Positions 1 to 7,247 of a DNA stretch of 25,306 nt are shown one piece after another (positions within the stretch are counted from its first letter, which is position 1; each line of letters opens with the position of its first letter). The position numbers and the translations under genes are program-made. The stretch covers positions 1 through 25,306 of the forward strand of contig JAILEJ010000327.1 in NCBI GenBank assembly GCA_024688095.1. The letters run 5' to 3'. The notes below the pieces were generated by a model. It searched no databases. It saw nothing but the letters and a program-made list of their open reading frames with translations, and was not told where the DNA came from. Source of the stretch: Butyrivibrio sp. Lineage in GTDB: Bacteria; Bacillota; Clostridia; Lachnospirales; Lachnospiraceae.

Positions 1-124
1 AAGACCTTCAGGAACAGAGCCTAAGATTAAATTCTATATGGGTGTAAAGGGTACAGGTCTTGAAGATGCACTTCAGAAAGAAGCTGAACTTACAGCAGCC
101 GTAAAAGAACTCATCGAAAAATAA
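1..124 (+). CDS. Phosphohexomutase (phosphoglucomutase/phosphomannomutase), 3' end only
   Basis: Only the last 40 codons are present, read in the frame that ends at TAA 122-124. They contain RPSGTEPKIKFY, the phosphate-binding loop of the C-terminal domain of alpha-D-phosphohexomutases, which grips the sugar phosphate during interconversion of hexose 1- and 6-phosphates. The exact substrate cannot be told from this fragment; the KIKFY version of the loop is common in phosphoglucomutases of Firmicutes. Such an enzyme would supply hexose-1-phosphate for nucleotide sugars, which fits the glycosyltransferases downstream, but a terminator and about 960 non-coding bases separate them, so co-transcription is not suggested. 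Confidence 0.88.
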   Translation, partial: RPSGTEPKIKFYMGVKGTGLEDALQKEAELTAAVKELIEK

Positions 125-143
125 CAAATCAATTCACAAAACG

Positions 144-370
144 GACGGTGAACTTTCCATGTTTTGGAGCGACTATATAAAAGCCTATTTCGTTCAGAAC
201 ACGCTCTCGCTCCGATTTGGATGTAAGCGTACTAAATTCAAAGAACCTGATTACAGAAAAAAGCAATCTGTAATCAGGTTCTTTTTATTAAGTACGCGCA
301 TCCAAATAAGGGTTCTTCTCTGAAATAGGCTTTTAATAGTCTCTTCTAAATCAATGAAGAGTTCACCAGT
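144..370. repeat. Long nested imperfect palindrome (about 225 bp)
   Basis: The arms pair in blocks. GGTGAACT at 147-154 matches AGTTCACC at 360-367. The block from GACTAT to GCCTATTTC at about 171-191 matches the reverse complement at about 321-340. TTTGGATG at about 217-224 matches CATCCAAA at about 299-306. The centre is the perfect 18-bp stem 240-257/267-284. Nothing in it looks coding. The nested organisation resembles a decayed miniature inverted-repeat element or a long structured RNA rather than a simple terminator. Confidence 0.7.
240..288 (+). terminator. Rho-independent terminator of the phosphohexomutase gene
   Basis: A perfect 18-bp stem (240-257 with 267-284) encloses a 9-nt loop and runs into a T-rich tract. 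It lies about 115 bases after the mutase stop codon. It is the core of a much longer palindrome (144-370), so the RNA could fold into one very long rod. Confidence 0.8.
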
Positions 371-521
371 CTATTTGAAAAGAAACTTATGTATAAAAAG
401 TCTTTTCAAAAGGCACTGGGAGTTTACCTCTCTAATTAAAATGAAATTTATATTTAAAAGGTCTTTTCTAAAACATTGAAAGTTCATGTGTCATAGAAAG
501 TGAATTGTTATGCAGGTAGAA
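339..521 (+). repeat. Degenerate 61-bp tandem repeats (three units)
   Basis: Units begin with GTCT at 339, 400 and 461, exactly 61 bases apart. Aligned without gaps, units 1 and 2 share 42 of 61 bases. Unit 3 shares 17 of its first 20 bases with unit 1, then needs a one-base deletion. The conserved core runs from GTCTTTTCTAAA to GTTCA. Each unit is preceded by a GAAA(T/C)...TTTAAAAG-like segment that is itself part of the repeat. The right arm of the 144-370 palindrome is the start of unit 1, and its left arm is the same repeat inverted. Confidence 0.65.
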
Positions 522-535
522 AACTATGATTTTTA

Positions 536-662
536 ATTTATCAGGCGTTTTAGATAGGATAGCAAAAGGAAAAGGCATGTAAAGAGCAAGCCGCTTCGCG
601 GTTCTTAGAACTCTTGACATGCCTTTTTCTTTGGCCATAAGGTAATCAACCACCTGATAAAT
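536..662. repeat. Second long imperfect palindrome with terminator-like core
   Basis: ATTTATCAGG at 536-545 pairs with CCTGATAAAT at 653-662. The inner blocks AAAAGGCATGT (about 570-580) and ACATGCCTTTT (about 617-627) pair around a small GC-rich hairpin (CCGC TTC GCGG). T-rich runs lie on the outer side of the core on both strands, so it could terminate transcription in either direction. No gene nearby obviously needs it, since the mutase already has a terminator at 240-288. Confidence 0.65.
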
Positions 663-687
663 AAAGAAGTAAATAACTGTTATGATG

Positions 688-735
688 CGATAGGCTTTAA
701 TATAATCGTTTTAGAAAGTGGTAGAAGTTCACACT
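688..735 (+). repeat. Further diverged direct copy of the 61-bp repeat
   Basis: ATAGGCTTTAATATAAT at 690-706 followed by AGAAGTTCACAC at 723-734 follows the same order as AATAGGCTTTTAATAGTC and GAAGAGTTCACC at about 323-367. It lies beyond the second palindrome, so the copies flank that element. It contains a TATAAT at 701-706 that could act as a -10 box; no good -35 is visible. Confidence 0.5.
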
Positions 736-938
736 GTTTTGCGAATTAAATAGGTATTTAATTCATAAAGAAAATAAACAGAAATTTGGAATTGAGTGAT
801 GAATATAAAGTTAATTCCATATATCAATAAAATTTGAAGAGGGATGAGAACAAAGCAAAATTTAATTCTTCATGAATAAAAAAAGGAAAAAAGAATCAGA
901 TCAAAGAAGGAATTTAATGGTGGAGATTAGGGTTGCAA

Positions 939-967
939 TTGTGGAGATTGGATTTATGCACTATAAT
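939..967 (+). promoter_or_regulatory. Candidate sigma-70 promoter of the polysaccharide operon
   Basis: TTGTGG at 939-944 and a perfect TATAAT at 962-967 are separated by 17 bases. The start site would be near 974, giving a leader of about 110 bases before the first glycosyltransferase. The leader can form two hairpins: 982-1018, with an inner 5-bp stem 987-991/995-999, and 1021-1028/1041-1048 (perfect 8 bp). I recognise no known riboswitch in it. Confidence 0.6.
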
Positions 968-1085
968 GGAACGCAGGATATGCACCTTCTTTATAAGAAC
1001 ATGGTATGGTATGGGTGCGCTTATTGATCTATAGAAGAAAATCAATAATCTATATTGTATTGTAAACAGGAGACTTACTGGTTAA

Positions 1086-2519
1086 ATGAGTATTAAAGAT
1101 TCAGTCAGAAAGACAATTGCATATGCGAAAAGAAATGGAATCAGCGCTGCTTATTATGCCGCCATGGAAAGACTGGATGATAATAAGAAAGATAATTATG
1201 AATTTTCTCCAGTGAGTAAGGAAGAAATTGACAGACAGAGAACAGAGTCTGAACGATGGCAAAATGATAATTTGAAGTTGCCACTTTTTTCTATTGTAGT
1301 TCCGTGTTATCTGACTCCTGAAATGTATTTGAGAAAATTAATAGATAGTGTTCAGAAACAATCATATGGGAAGTTTGAATTGATTTTGGCTGATGCAGGT
1401 GCATCACAGAATATTGTTTCTGGTAATGTTTCAACAAACGACGAAAACAAAAAGCGTGCATCTGTTGAAGATATTGCAAAAGAATATTCCCAAAAAGATA
1501 ACAGGATAATTTACATTCCTCTTAAAAATAATGGTGGAATATCTGATAATACAAATGAAGGTATAAAGATGGCAAAAGGTGATTATATTGCACTTTTGGA
1601 CCATGATGATTACATCGAACCTAATGCACTTTATGAATTTGCCAAATGTATAATTGAGGCGCAGGAAAAGAAGAAAGATGTAAGACTTATTTATTCAGAT
1701 GAAGATAAGACAAATTCTGATGGTAGTGCTTTTTATGAACATCATGCTAAACCAGATTTTAATTTTGATTACCTTATGTCAAATAATTATATATGTCATT
1801 TTACGGTCATTAGAAAAGATATTATTAAAGATCTTATGTTGAGAAAAGCATATGATGGAGCCCAGGATTTTGACCTTTTTATTAGAGCCTGTACATATAA
1901 ACAGGATGATTTAAAGAATATTGGAGAAGGCATAAAACATATAGATAAAGTGCTGTATCATTGGAGATGTCATGAGTCATCAACGGCTTCAAATCCAACA
2001 AGTAAAGCATATGCTTATACAGCTGGAAAAAATGCAGTCACAGATTTTTGGAGAAGTCGGAATATAGATGCCAAGGTTGAAGAACTTCCACATGTTGGTT
2101 TTTACAGAACTAATTATTCTTCTGGCATTTTAAGATCAAGACCAGATATAGGAATTGTCGGGGGGAAAATTGTTGATAAAAAAGGATCTATAATTGGCGG
2201 AGCATATAACTTTAATGGTGAAGTTTTGTATAATAAACTGCAAAAGGGGTATAGTGGTGGATTTCAGCATAAAGCTGTTCTTCAGCAGGATGTTAACGCA
2301 GTTGATGCAAGATGTATGCAGATTAGAGATGAATTAAAACCGTTATATAATGAGGTTTTTGGTCGAGAGTATATTGATACACTTACACAAGTAAATGCGA
2401 AAGTAAATGAAAATGATATAATTAATCTAAGTATTTGTTTTTGTAAAAAAGCTACAGAAATGGGATACCGTGTTTTGTGGGATCCACATTATTTTAATGT
2501 GATAAGCGGGAGATCATAG
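1086..2519 (+). CDS. GT2 glycosyltransferase with degenerate second domain
   Basis: A 477-aa cytoplasmic family-2 glycosyltransferase. After about 60 charged residues, the GT-A nucleotide-binding domain begins at FSIVVPCY (68-75). The metal/sugar-nucleotide motif is DHDD at 172-175, followed by YSDEDK near 205 and the HWRCHESSTA segment typical of the rhamnan/O-antigen type enzymes. The region after about residue 350 resembles the second half of two-domain GT2 enzymes (VGGKIVDKKG, GYRVLWDP), but the usual DVDLC-type motif is replaced by NDIINLSIC, so this half may be non-catalytic. The RBS AGGAGA (1068-1073) lies rather far (12 bases) from the ATG. The stop overlaps the next start by one base. 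The sugar transferred cannot be deduced. Confidence 0.85.
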   Translation: MSIKDSVRKTIAYAKRNGISAAYYAAMERLDDNKKDNYEFSPVSKEEIDRQRTESERWQNDNLKLPLFSIVVPCYLTPEMYLRKLIDSVQKQSYGKFELILADAGASQNIVSGNVSTNDENKKRASVEDIAKEYSQKDNRIIYIPLKNNGGISDNTNEGIKMAKGDYIALLDHDDYIEPNALYEFAKCIIEAQEKKKDVRLIYSDEDKTNSDGSAFYEHHAKPDFNFDYLMSNNYICHFTVIRKDIIKDLMLRKAYDGAQDFDLFIRACTYKQDDLKNIGEGIKHIDKVLYHWRCHESSTASNPTSKAYAYTAGKNAVTDFWRSRNIDAKVEELPHVGFYRTNYSSGILRSRPDIGIVGGKIVDKKGSIIGGAYNFNGEVLYNKLQKGYSGGFQHKAVLQQDVNAVDARCMQIRDELKPLYNEVFGREYIDTLTQVNAKVNENDIINLSICFCKKATEMGYRVLWDPHYFNVISGRS

Positions 2520-3490
2520 TGGAAAAAGAAATAGCAGAAGTTACAATTCTTATTCCTAATTATAATGGAATAAAATATGTAAAAGACTGTTTTGAAAGCA
2601 TAAAAAAGCAGACAATCAGATCAGAGGTAATAATAGTTGATAATGGATCAACTGATAAAAGCCTTGCTCTTATTAAAGAAGAATATCCTGAGTTCGAACT
2701 CATTGAACTAGGGGAAAACACAGGATTTGCAAATGCTGTAAACGTAGGAATAAAATCTGCAAAGACAGAATTTGTTTTTTTGCTTAATAATGATACTGTT
2801 TTAGAGAAGCATGCTACTGAACATTTGCTTAAGACCATTAAGAAAGATAAAAAAATATTTAGTATATCGTCAAAGATGCTACAGATGAAAGAACCGCATA
2901 ATATCGATGATTGTGGTGATTTATACTGCGCTCTTGGATGGGCTTTTTCTCCTGGAAGAGATAAATCAAAGTCAAACTATAGAAAATTAGCTCCAATAAC
3001 ATCTGCATGTGCAGGAGCTGCAATATACAGAAAAAAAATATTTGAAGAAATAGGATATTTTGACGATGAACACTTCTGCTATCTTGAGGATGTAGATGTT
3101 GGATATAGGGCAAGAATCTATGGATATAAAAACATTTATGATCCGGGAGCAATTGTTTATCACGCAGGAAGTGGAACCTCTGGTTCGAGATATAATGAAT
3201 TTAAAGAAAAACTAACTGTGGCAAATAATATATATTTTATATATAAAAATTTCCCACTACTACAGCTTATAATAAATTTGCCATTAATATTGATGGGGAT
3301 ATTGATTAAAATGGTATATTTTTATAAGAAGGGACTTATAAAAGCTTATTTAAAAGGCTTATCAGATGGCATTAGAAAAAGTTCCTCAAATACCGACAGA
3401 AAAGTGGAAATTAGATTAAAAAACATTCCTAATTATGTTGTTTTACAATTAGAACTGTGGTGGAATTGTATTCGCAGACTTGTTGGATAA
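2519..3490 (+). CDS. GT2 glycosyltransferase (rhamnosyltransferase-like), membrane-associated
   Basis: A 323-aa GT2 enzyme that starts with GTG. The G is the last base of the preceding TAG stop, a one-base overlap that implies translational coupling. The motifs are in family order: ILIPNYNG (10-17), IVDNGSTD (39-46), GENTGFA, LLNNDT (88-93, the DXD-like metal site), then CAGAAIYRK and YLEDVDVGYR, the acceptor/base region seen in rhamnosyltransferase-type members. A hydrophobic stretch at about 244-268 could anchor it to the membrane. It probably extends the same lipid-linked oligosaccharide as its neighbours. The assignment of rhamnose as donor is only family resemblance. Confidence 0.87.
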   Translation: MEKEIAEVTILIPNYNGIKYVKDCFESIKKQTIRSEVIIVDNGSTDKSLALIKEEYPEFELIELGENTGFANAVNVGIKSAKTEFVFLLNNDTVLEKHATEHLLKTIKKDKKIFSISSKMLQMKEPHNIDDCGDLYCALGWAFSPGRDKSKSNYRKLAPITSACAGAAIYRKKIFEEIGYFDDEHFCYLEDVDVGYRARIYGYKNIYDPGAIVYHAGSGTSGSRYNEFKEKLTVANNIYFIYKNFPLLQLIINLPLILMGILIKMVYFYKKGLIKAYLKGLSDGIRKSSSNTDRKVEIRLKNIPNYVVLQLELWWNCIRRLVG

Positions 3491-3545
3491 ACTTAAATGT
3501 ATTAGAATGAAAATAATAAAAACCAGTATGGGTGTTGAGTAGAGT

Positions 3546-4964
3546 ATGATAAAAGATAATCAGGCTAATTTAAACAGGCTGCATATAGTACTTGATGCAC
3601 TAGTAATTGCACTGTCTTATATGCTTGCCTGGTATATTAGAATTGTATTTATAGGGACTAGGGAACTTCAGAATCAGCCGCCGATTGGTGTCTTACCAAT
3701 GGATATTTATTTTAGGGCGCTGTATTTTCTAATACCGGGATATTTGGTATTATATTCCGCTTTTAATTTGTATACGCCAAAAAGAGCAACTAAGCTTACG
3801 GGTGAAATAGCTAGTATTATAAAAGCCAACATTGTAGGAATGCTTGGCGTTTTTGTAGTACTTTTCATTATTAAAATGACTCATTTCTCTCGAGGAATGA
3901 TCACTATATTTTTTGCAATTAATATTATTCTTGGTTCAATTTCAAGGATAACACTTCGTAAGATTCTGCGTTATTTTAGAGCCAAAGGATATAATCTTAA
4001 ACATATTATGCTGGTCGGATATTCAAGAGCAGCTGAGGCATACGTTTCAAGGGTTACAGAAAATCCTCAATGGGGCTATTCAATAGCTGGAATACTTGAT
4101 GATAATGTACCTGTGGGAACTTCATATCATGGTATTAAAGTTCTTGGCAAGATATCAGAACTTCAAAATTATCTTGATAATAATAATTATGATGAGATTA
4201 CAATTACACTTCCTTTGGATGCATATGATATGCTGGAAGAACTGGTTGCTCTATGTGAGAAATCAGGTGTTCATACTAAATTTATTCCGGATTATACAAG
4301 TCTTTTCCCAAGTAATCCTTACACAGAAGATGTTCAGGGACTCGCCGTTATTAACATAAGATATATTCCACTTGCAAGTAGTTTTAATAAATTTATAAAA
4401 CGTCTTATGGATATAGTGGGTTCTCTCGTTGCAATGGTCGTTTTTTCACCATTTATGCTTTTTGCTGTTATTGGTATCAAGGCAACAAGCAAAGGACCAA
4501 TCATTTTTAAACAGGAGAGAGTTGGTCTTCAGGGTAAAAAATTCATGATGTACAAATTCAGAACTATGGAGGTTCAGAGTGAGAGTCAGGAGAAGAAAGG
4601 CTGGACCACAAAGAATGATCCAAGAGTAACAAAGTTCGGAAGATTTCTTAGACATCACAGTATAGATGAAATGCCACAGGTTTTTAATATTCTTAAAGGA
4701 GATATGTCATTAATAGGACCTCGTCCGGAAAGACCTCAGTTTGTTGAGAAGTTTAAAGAACAGATTCCAAGGTATATGGTCAAACATCAGGTAAGACCAG
4801 GACTTACAGGATGGGCACAAATCAATGGCTATAGAGGAGATACTTCAATTAGAAAGAGAATAGATTATGATATCTACTATATAGAAAACTGGTCAATTGG
4901 CTTTGATCTTAAAATTCTGGTTGGAACTCTTGGACATGGTTTCGTAAATAAAAATGCTTATTAA
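3546..4964 (+). CDS. Polyprenyl-phosphate sugar-1-phosphate transferase (priming enzyme, WcaJ/CpsE type)
   Basis: A 472-aa membrane enzyme that starts surface-polysaccharide synthesis by moving a sugar-1-phosphate from a UDP-sugar to undecaprenyl phosphate. Residues 12-135 hold about four membrane segments. A Rossmann-like CoA-binding_3 domain follows (HIMLVGYSRAAEAY at about 153-166). The catalytic bacterial sugar transferase domain starts at KRLMDIVGS (285-293) and contains FKQERVG, KFRTM (337-341), the catalytic Asp-Glu pair in SIDEMPQ (374-375), LIGPRPERP and RPGLTGWAQ. Length and order match full-length polytopic priming enzymes. The RBS is weak. There is a 55-base gap after the previous gene with no visible terminator, so it is probably the same operon. 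Confidence 0.93.
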   Translation: MIKDNQANLNRLHIVLDALVIALSYMLAWYIRIVFIGTRELQNQPPIGVLPMDIYFRALYFLIPGYLVLYSAFNLYTPKRATKLTGEIASIIKANIVGMLGVFVVLFIIKMTHFSRGMITIFFAINIILGSISRITLRKILRYFRAKGYNLKHIMLVGYSRAAEAYVSRVTENPQWGYSIAGILDDNVPVGTSYHGIKVLGKISELQNYLDNNNYDEITITLPLDAYDMLEELVALCEKSGVHTKFIPDYTSLFPSNPYTEDVQGLAVINIRYIPLASSFNKFIKRLMDIVGSLVAMVVFSPFMLFAVIGIKATSKGPIIFKQERVGLQGKKFMMYKFRTMEVQSESQEKKGWTTKNDPRVTKFGRFLRHHSIDEMPQVFNILKGDMSLIGPRPERPQFVEKFKEQIPRYMVKHQVRPGLTGWAQINGYRGDTSIRKRIDYDIYYIENWSIGFDLKILVGTLGHGFVNKNAY

Positions 4965-5082
4965 GACACAAACAGGTTTGTTACCTTAAATTCAATTATG
5001 CTTGTATATTTTACTGTTTTATGGCAAAATATATCGAGTGATTAAAATAGCTTCTTGCTATGTACAAAGGAGACAATCCGAT

Positions 5083-6213
5083 ATGTCAAACAGACGAGAT
5101 GATGAGTTTGAGGATAATAGAAAAAGGTCAGGTAATGGTAAAAGACCTGTAAAACGTAGGAGAAAGAATAAGAAAAAAGCAATAGCATTATTTATTGTAG
5201 AAATAGTAATATTGCTGATTCTTATATTTGTAGTATTCACACTATTTGGAAAAATTGGTGTTGATAAAGTTGGTAAAGTTAATTTAAATGAACAGCAGAT
5301 CATAGAAGAAATGAATGAAGGTGTAGCTGAGAATGAAACGCTTGAAGGATATACTAATATAGCTCTTTTTGGTGTTGATTCAAGAGATGGAGAGCTTGAT
5401 AAGAATACACGAAGCGATTCAATTATTATTGCATCTATAAATAATGCTACATCTGAAATCAAGTTATTATCTGTATATAGAGATACATATTTGAATCTGG
5501 GAAATGACAGCTACAATAAATGTAATGCTGCATATGCTAAGGGCGGTCCTGATCAGGCTATTTCAATGCTTAATAAGAACCTTGACCTTGATATAACTGA
5601 TTTTGTAACTATTGGCTTTAGAGGACTTAAAGATGTAGTTGATGAAGTCGGCGGTGTTACAATTACAGTTGAAGAAAACGAAATTACTCACTTGAACAAT
5701 TATCAGTCTACAATGGCTGAAGAAATGGGAATTACATATACTCCTGTTACTACAGCTGGAACACAGACTTTGGATGGATTGCAGGCAACAGCATATTGTC
5801 GTATCAGATATACTGCAGGAGATGACTTTAAACGTGCTGAACGTCAGAGAACTGTGCTTATGGCAATTTTGGAAAAGGCCCAGGGAGCATCCCTTTCAGA
5901 ACTTACAGATATTGCAAGCAAAGTATTTGAAGAAACATATACATCATTGGATTTAACAGAAGATATTATTCCTTTGCTTTCAAGAATAACAACATATACT
6001 GTAGTTGCTAATGATGGTTTCCCTAATTCAGAAATGCGTACTACAGGTAATATGGGTGATGCTGGAAGTAGTGTTATTCCTGTAACACTTGTCTCTAATG
6101 TAGAATGGCTTCATGAATTTTTATTTGAGGATTCAACTTACACAGTATCTTCTGATATTCAGGAATATAGTGATAAGATTGATGCAGATAAGCTGGAATA
6201 TCTTGGAGAGTAA
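5083..6213 (+). CDS. LytR-CpsA-Psr (LCP) family wall-polymer ligase
   Basis: LCP enzymes transfer undecaprenyl-pyrophosphate-linked glycopolymers to peptidoglycan outside the membrane. The start at 5083 is chosen because AAAGGAG (5066-5072) precedes it and the product begins with a basic cytoplasmic tail; the frame is open upstream to 5002, but that region has no RBS. The 376-aa protein has a Lys/Arg-rich N-terminus, one membrane anchor (33-56) and the LCP domain from about 90: NIALFGVDSR, NTRSDSI (conserved Arg/Asp), LLSVYRDT, VDEVGGV and YCRIRY...RAERQR. Placed after the priming enzyme and two glycosyltransferases, it suggests that the polymer is wall-attached. A strong terminator follows at 6238. 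Confidence 0.93.
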   Translation: MSNRRDDEFEDNRKRSGNGKRPVKRRRKNKKKAIALFIVEIVILLILIFVVFTLFGKIGVDKVGKVNLNEQQIIEEMNEGVAENETLEGYTNIALFGVDSRDGELDKNTRSDSIIIASINNATSEIKLLSVYRDTYLNLGNDSYNKCNAAYAKGGPDQAISMLNKNLDLDITDFVTIGFRGLKDVVDEVGGVTITVEENEITHLNNYQSTMAEEMGITYTPVTTAGTQTLDGLQATAYCRIRYTAGDDFKRAERQRTVLMAILEKAQGASLSELTDIASKVFEETYTSLDLTEDIIPLLSRITTYTVVANDGFPNSEMRTTGNMGDAGSSVIPVTLVSNVEWLHEFLFEDSTYTVSSDIQEYSDKIDADKLEYLGE

Positions 6214-6237
6214 TAATTTATTAAAAACGAATATATA

Positions 6238-6277
6238 TAGGGAGCCGTTAAGTTTTTGCTTAAGGCTCCCTATTTTT
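6238..6277 (+). terminator. Hairpin terminator/attenuator between LCP and third GT2 genes
   Basis: TAGGGAGCC-G-TTAAG pairs with CTTAAGGCTCCCTA around a T-rich loop (one bulged base) and is followed by a run of five T. It ends at the base where the next gene's RBS (GAGGGA) begins, with the ATG at 6289. There is no space for a promoter between the hairpin and that RBS. Confidence 0.85.
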
Positions 6278-6288
6278 GAGGGAATATA

Positions 6289-7215
6289 ATGAGTACTGTA
6301 GATGTAATAATACCGGTTTATAATCCGGGAGAAGAAATCTTTATGCTTATAGAGTCACTTAGGAATCAATCTGTTAAGCCATCAAAGATTATTCTAATGA
6401 ATACTGAAAAGAAATATATTGACGCCTTGTCTCATGGGAAAAATCTTCTTTCTGAATATCCTGAGATTGAAATAGAGCATTTGAAAAAATCAGAATTTGA
6501 TCATGGTAAAACGAGAAATAAAGGCGTTGACCATTCTGATGCGGAATATTTTTTGATGATGACACAGGATGCTTTTCCACGTGATAATAAACTGATAGAA
6601 AATCTTTTGGCAGGGTTTGATGATGAAAATGTTGCGGTTTCCTATGCAAGACAGTATCCACGATCTGACTGTAATTATGCAGAGAGATTTTCCAGGAAGT
6701 TTAATTATCCAAGTAAATCTATCAAAAAAACAAAGTCTGATATTAATCGACTTGGAATAAAAACATATTTTTGTTCAAATGTATGTGCGCTTTATAAGAG
6801 AAAAATATTTGATGAACTTGGTGGATTTATAAATAAGGCTATTTTTAATGAAGATATGATATATGCTGAAAAGGTGATAGCAAACGATTATGCCATTTAT
6901 TATGCATCTGATGCGGGAGTAATACACTCACATAATTATTCTCTGATGCAGCAATTTCATAGAAATTTTGATATAGGTGTATCTCAGGCTCAGCATCCCG
7001 AAGTCTTTGAGAATGTAAGCTCAGAGGGCGAGGGAATCAAAATGGTAAAGCAGACAATTAATAATTTTATAAGTTTAGGGAAGATTTATTTGGTTCCGCA
7101 TTATATAATAATGTGTGGGGGCAGATTTATAGGTTACAAACTTGGCAAAAATTATAAAAAACTACCCAGATTTTTGATATTAAAGTTTACAATGAATAAA
7201 AGCTTCTGGGCGTAA
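6289..7215 (+). CDS. GT2 glycosyltransferase (rhamnosyltransferase-like)
   Basis: A 308-aa GT2 enzyme of the subgroup with VDVIIPVYNPG (4-14), FDHGKTRNKG (70-79) and MTQDAFP (91-97, replacing the usual DXD). These features are shared with bacterial rhamnosyltransferases of O-antigen and wall polysaccharide pathways. FNEDMIYAEK near 203 gives the acidic catalytic region. The RBS GAGGGA is 6-7 bases before the ATG and directly abuts the upstream terminator, so the gene depends on read-through or on a promoter inside or before the hairpin. It probably adds another sugar to the polymer made by 1086-4964. The synthetase at 7248 follows after 32 bases. Confidence 0.87.
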   Translation: MSTVDVIIPVYNPGEEIFMLIESLRNQSVKPSKIILMNTEKKYIDALSHGKNLLSEYPEIEIEHLKKSEFDHGKTRNKGVDHSDAEYFLMMTQDAFPRDNKLIENLLAGFDDENVAVSYARQYPRSDCNYAERFSRKFNYPSKSIKKTKSDINRLGIKTYFCSNVCALYKRKIFDELGGFINKAIFNEDMIYAEKVIANDYAIYYASDAGVIHSHNYSLMQQFHRNFDIGVSQAQHPEVFENVSSEGEGIKMVKQTINNFISLGKIYLVPHYIIMCGGRFIGYKLGKNYKKLPRFLILKFTMNKSFWA

Positions 7216-7247
7216 AAGTATTATAGAAATAAATTTATGGGGGAAAT

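Noticed and set aside
468..653. 61-aa minus-strand reading frame in the 5' non-coding region
   Set aside because: It runs through the palindrome 536-662; the peptide is explained by the hairpin and has no RBS or family features.
5002..5082. Longer N-terminus for the LCP protein
   Set aside because: No RBS at 5002, while AAAGGAG sits properly before ATG 5083 and the shorter protein has the expected basic tail and anchor.
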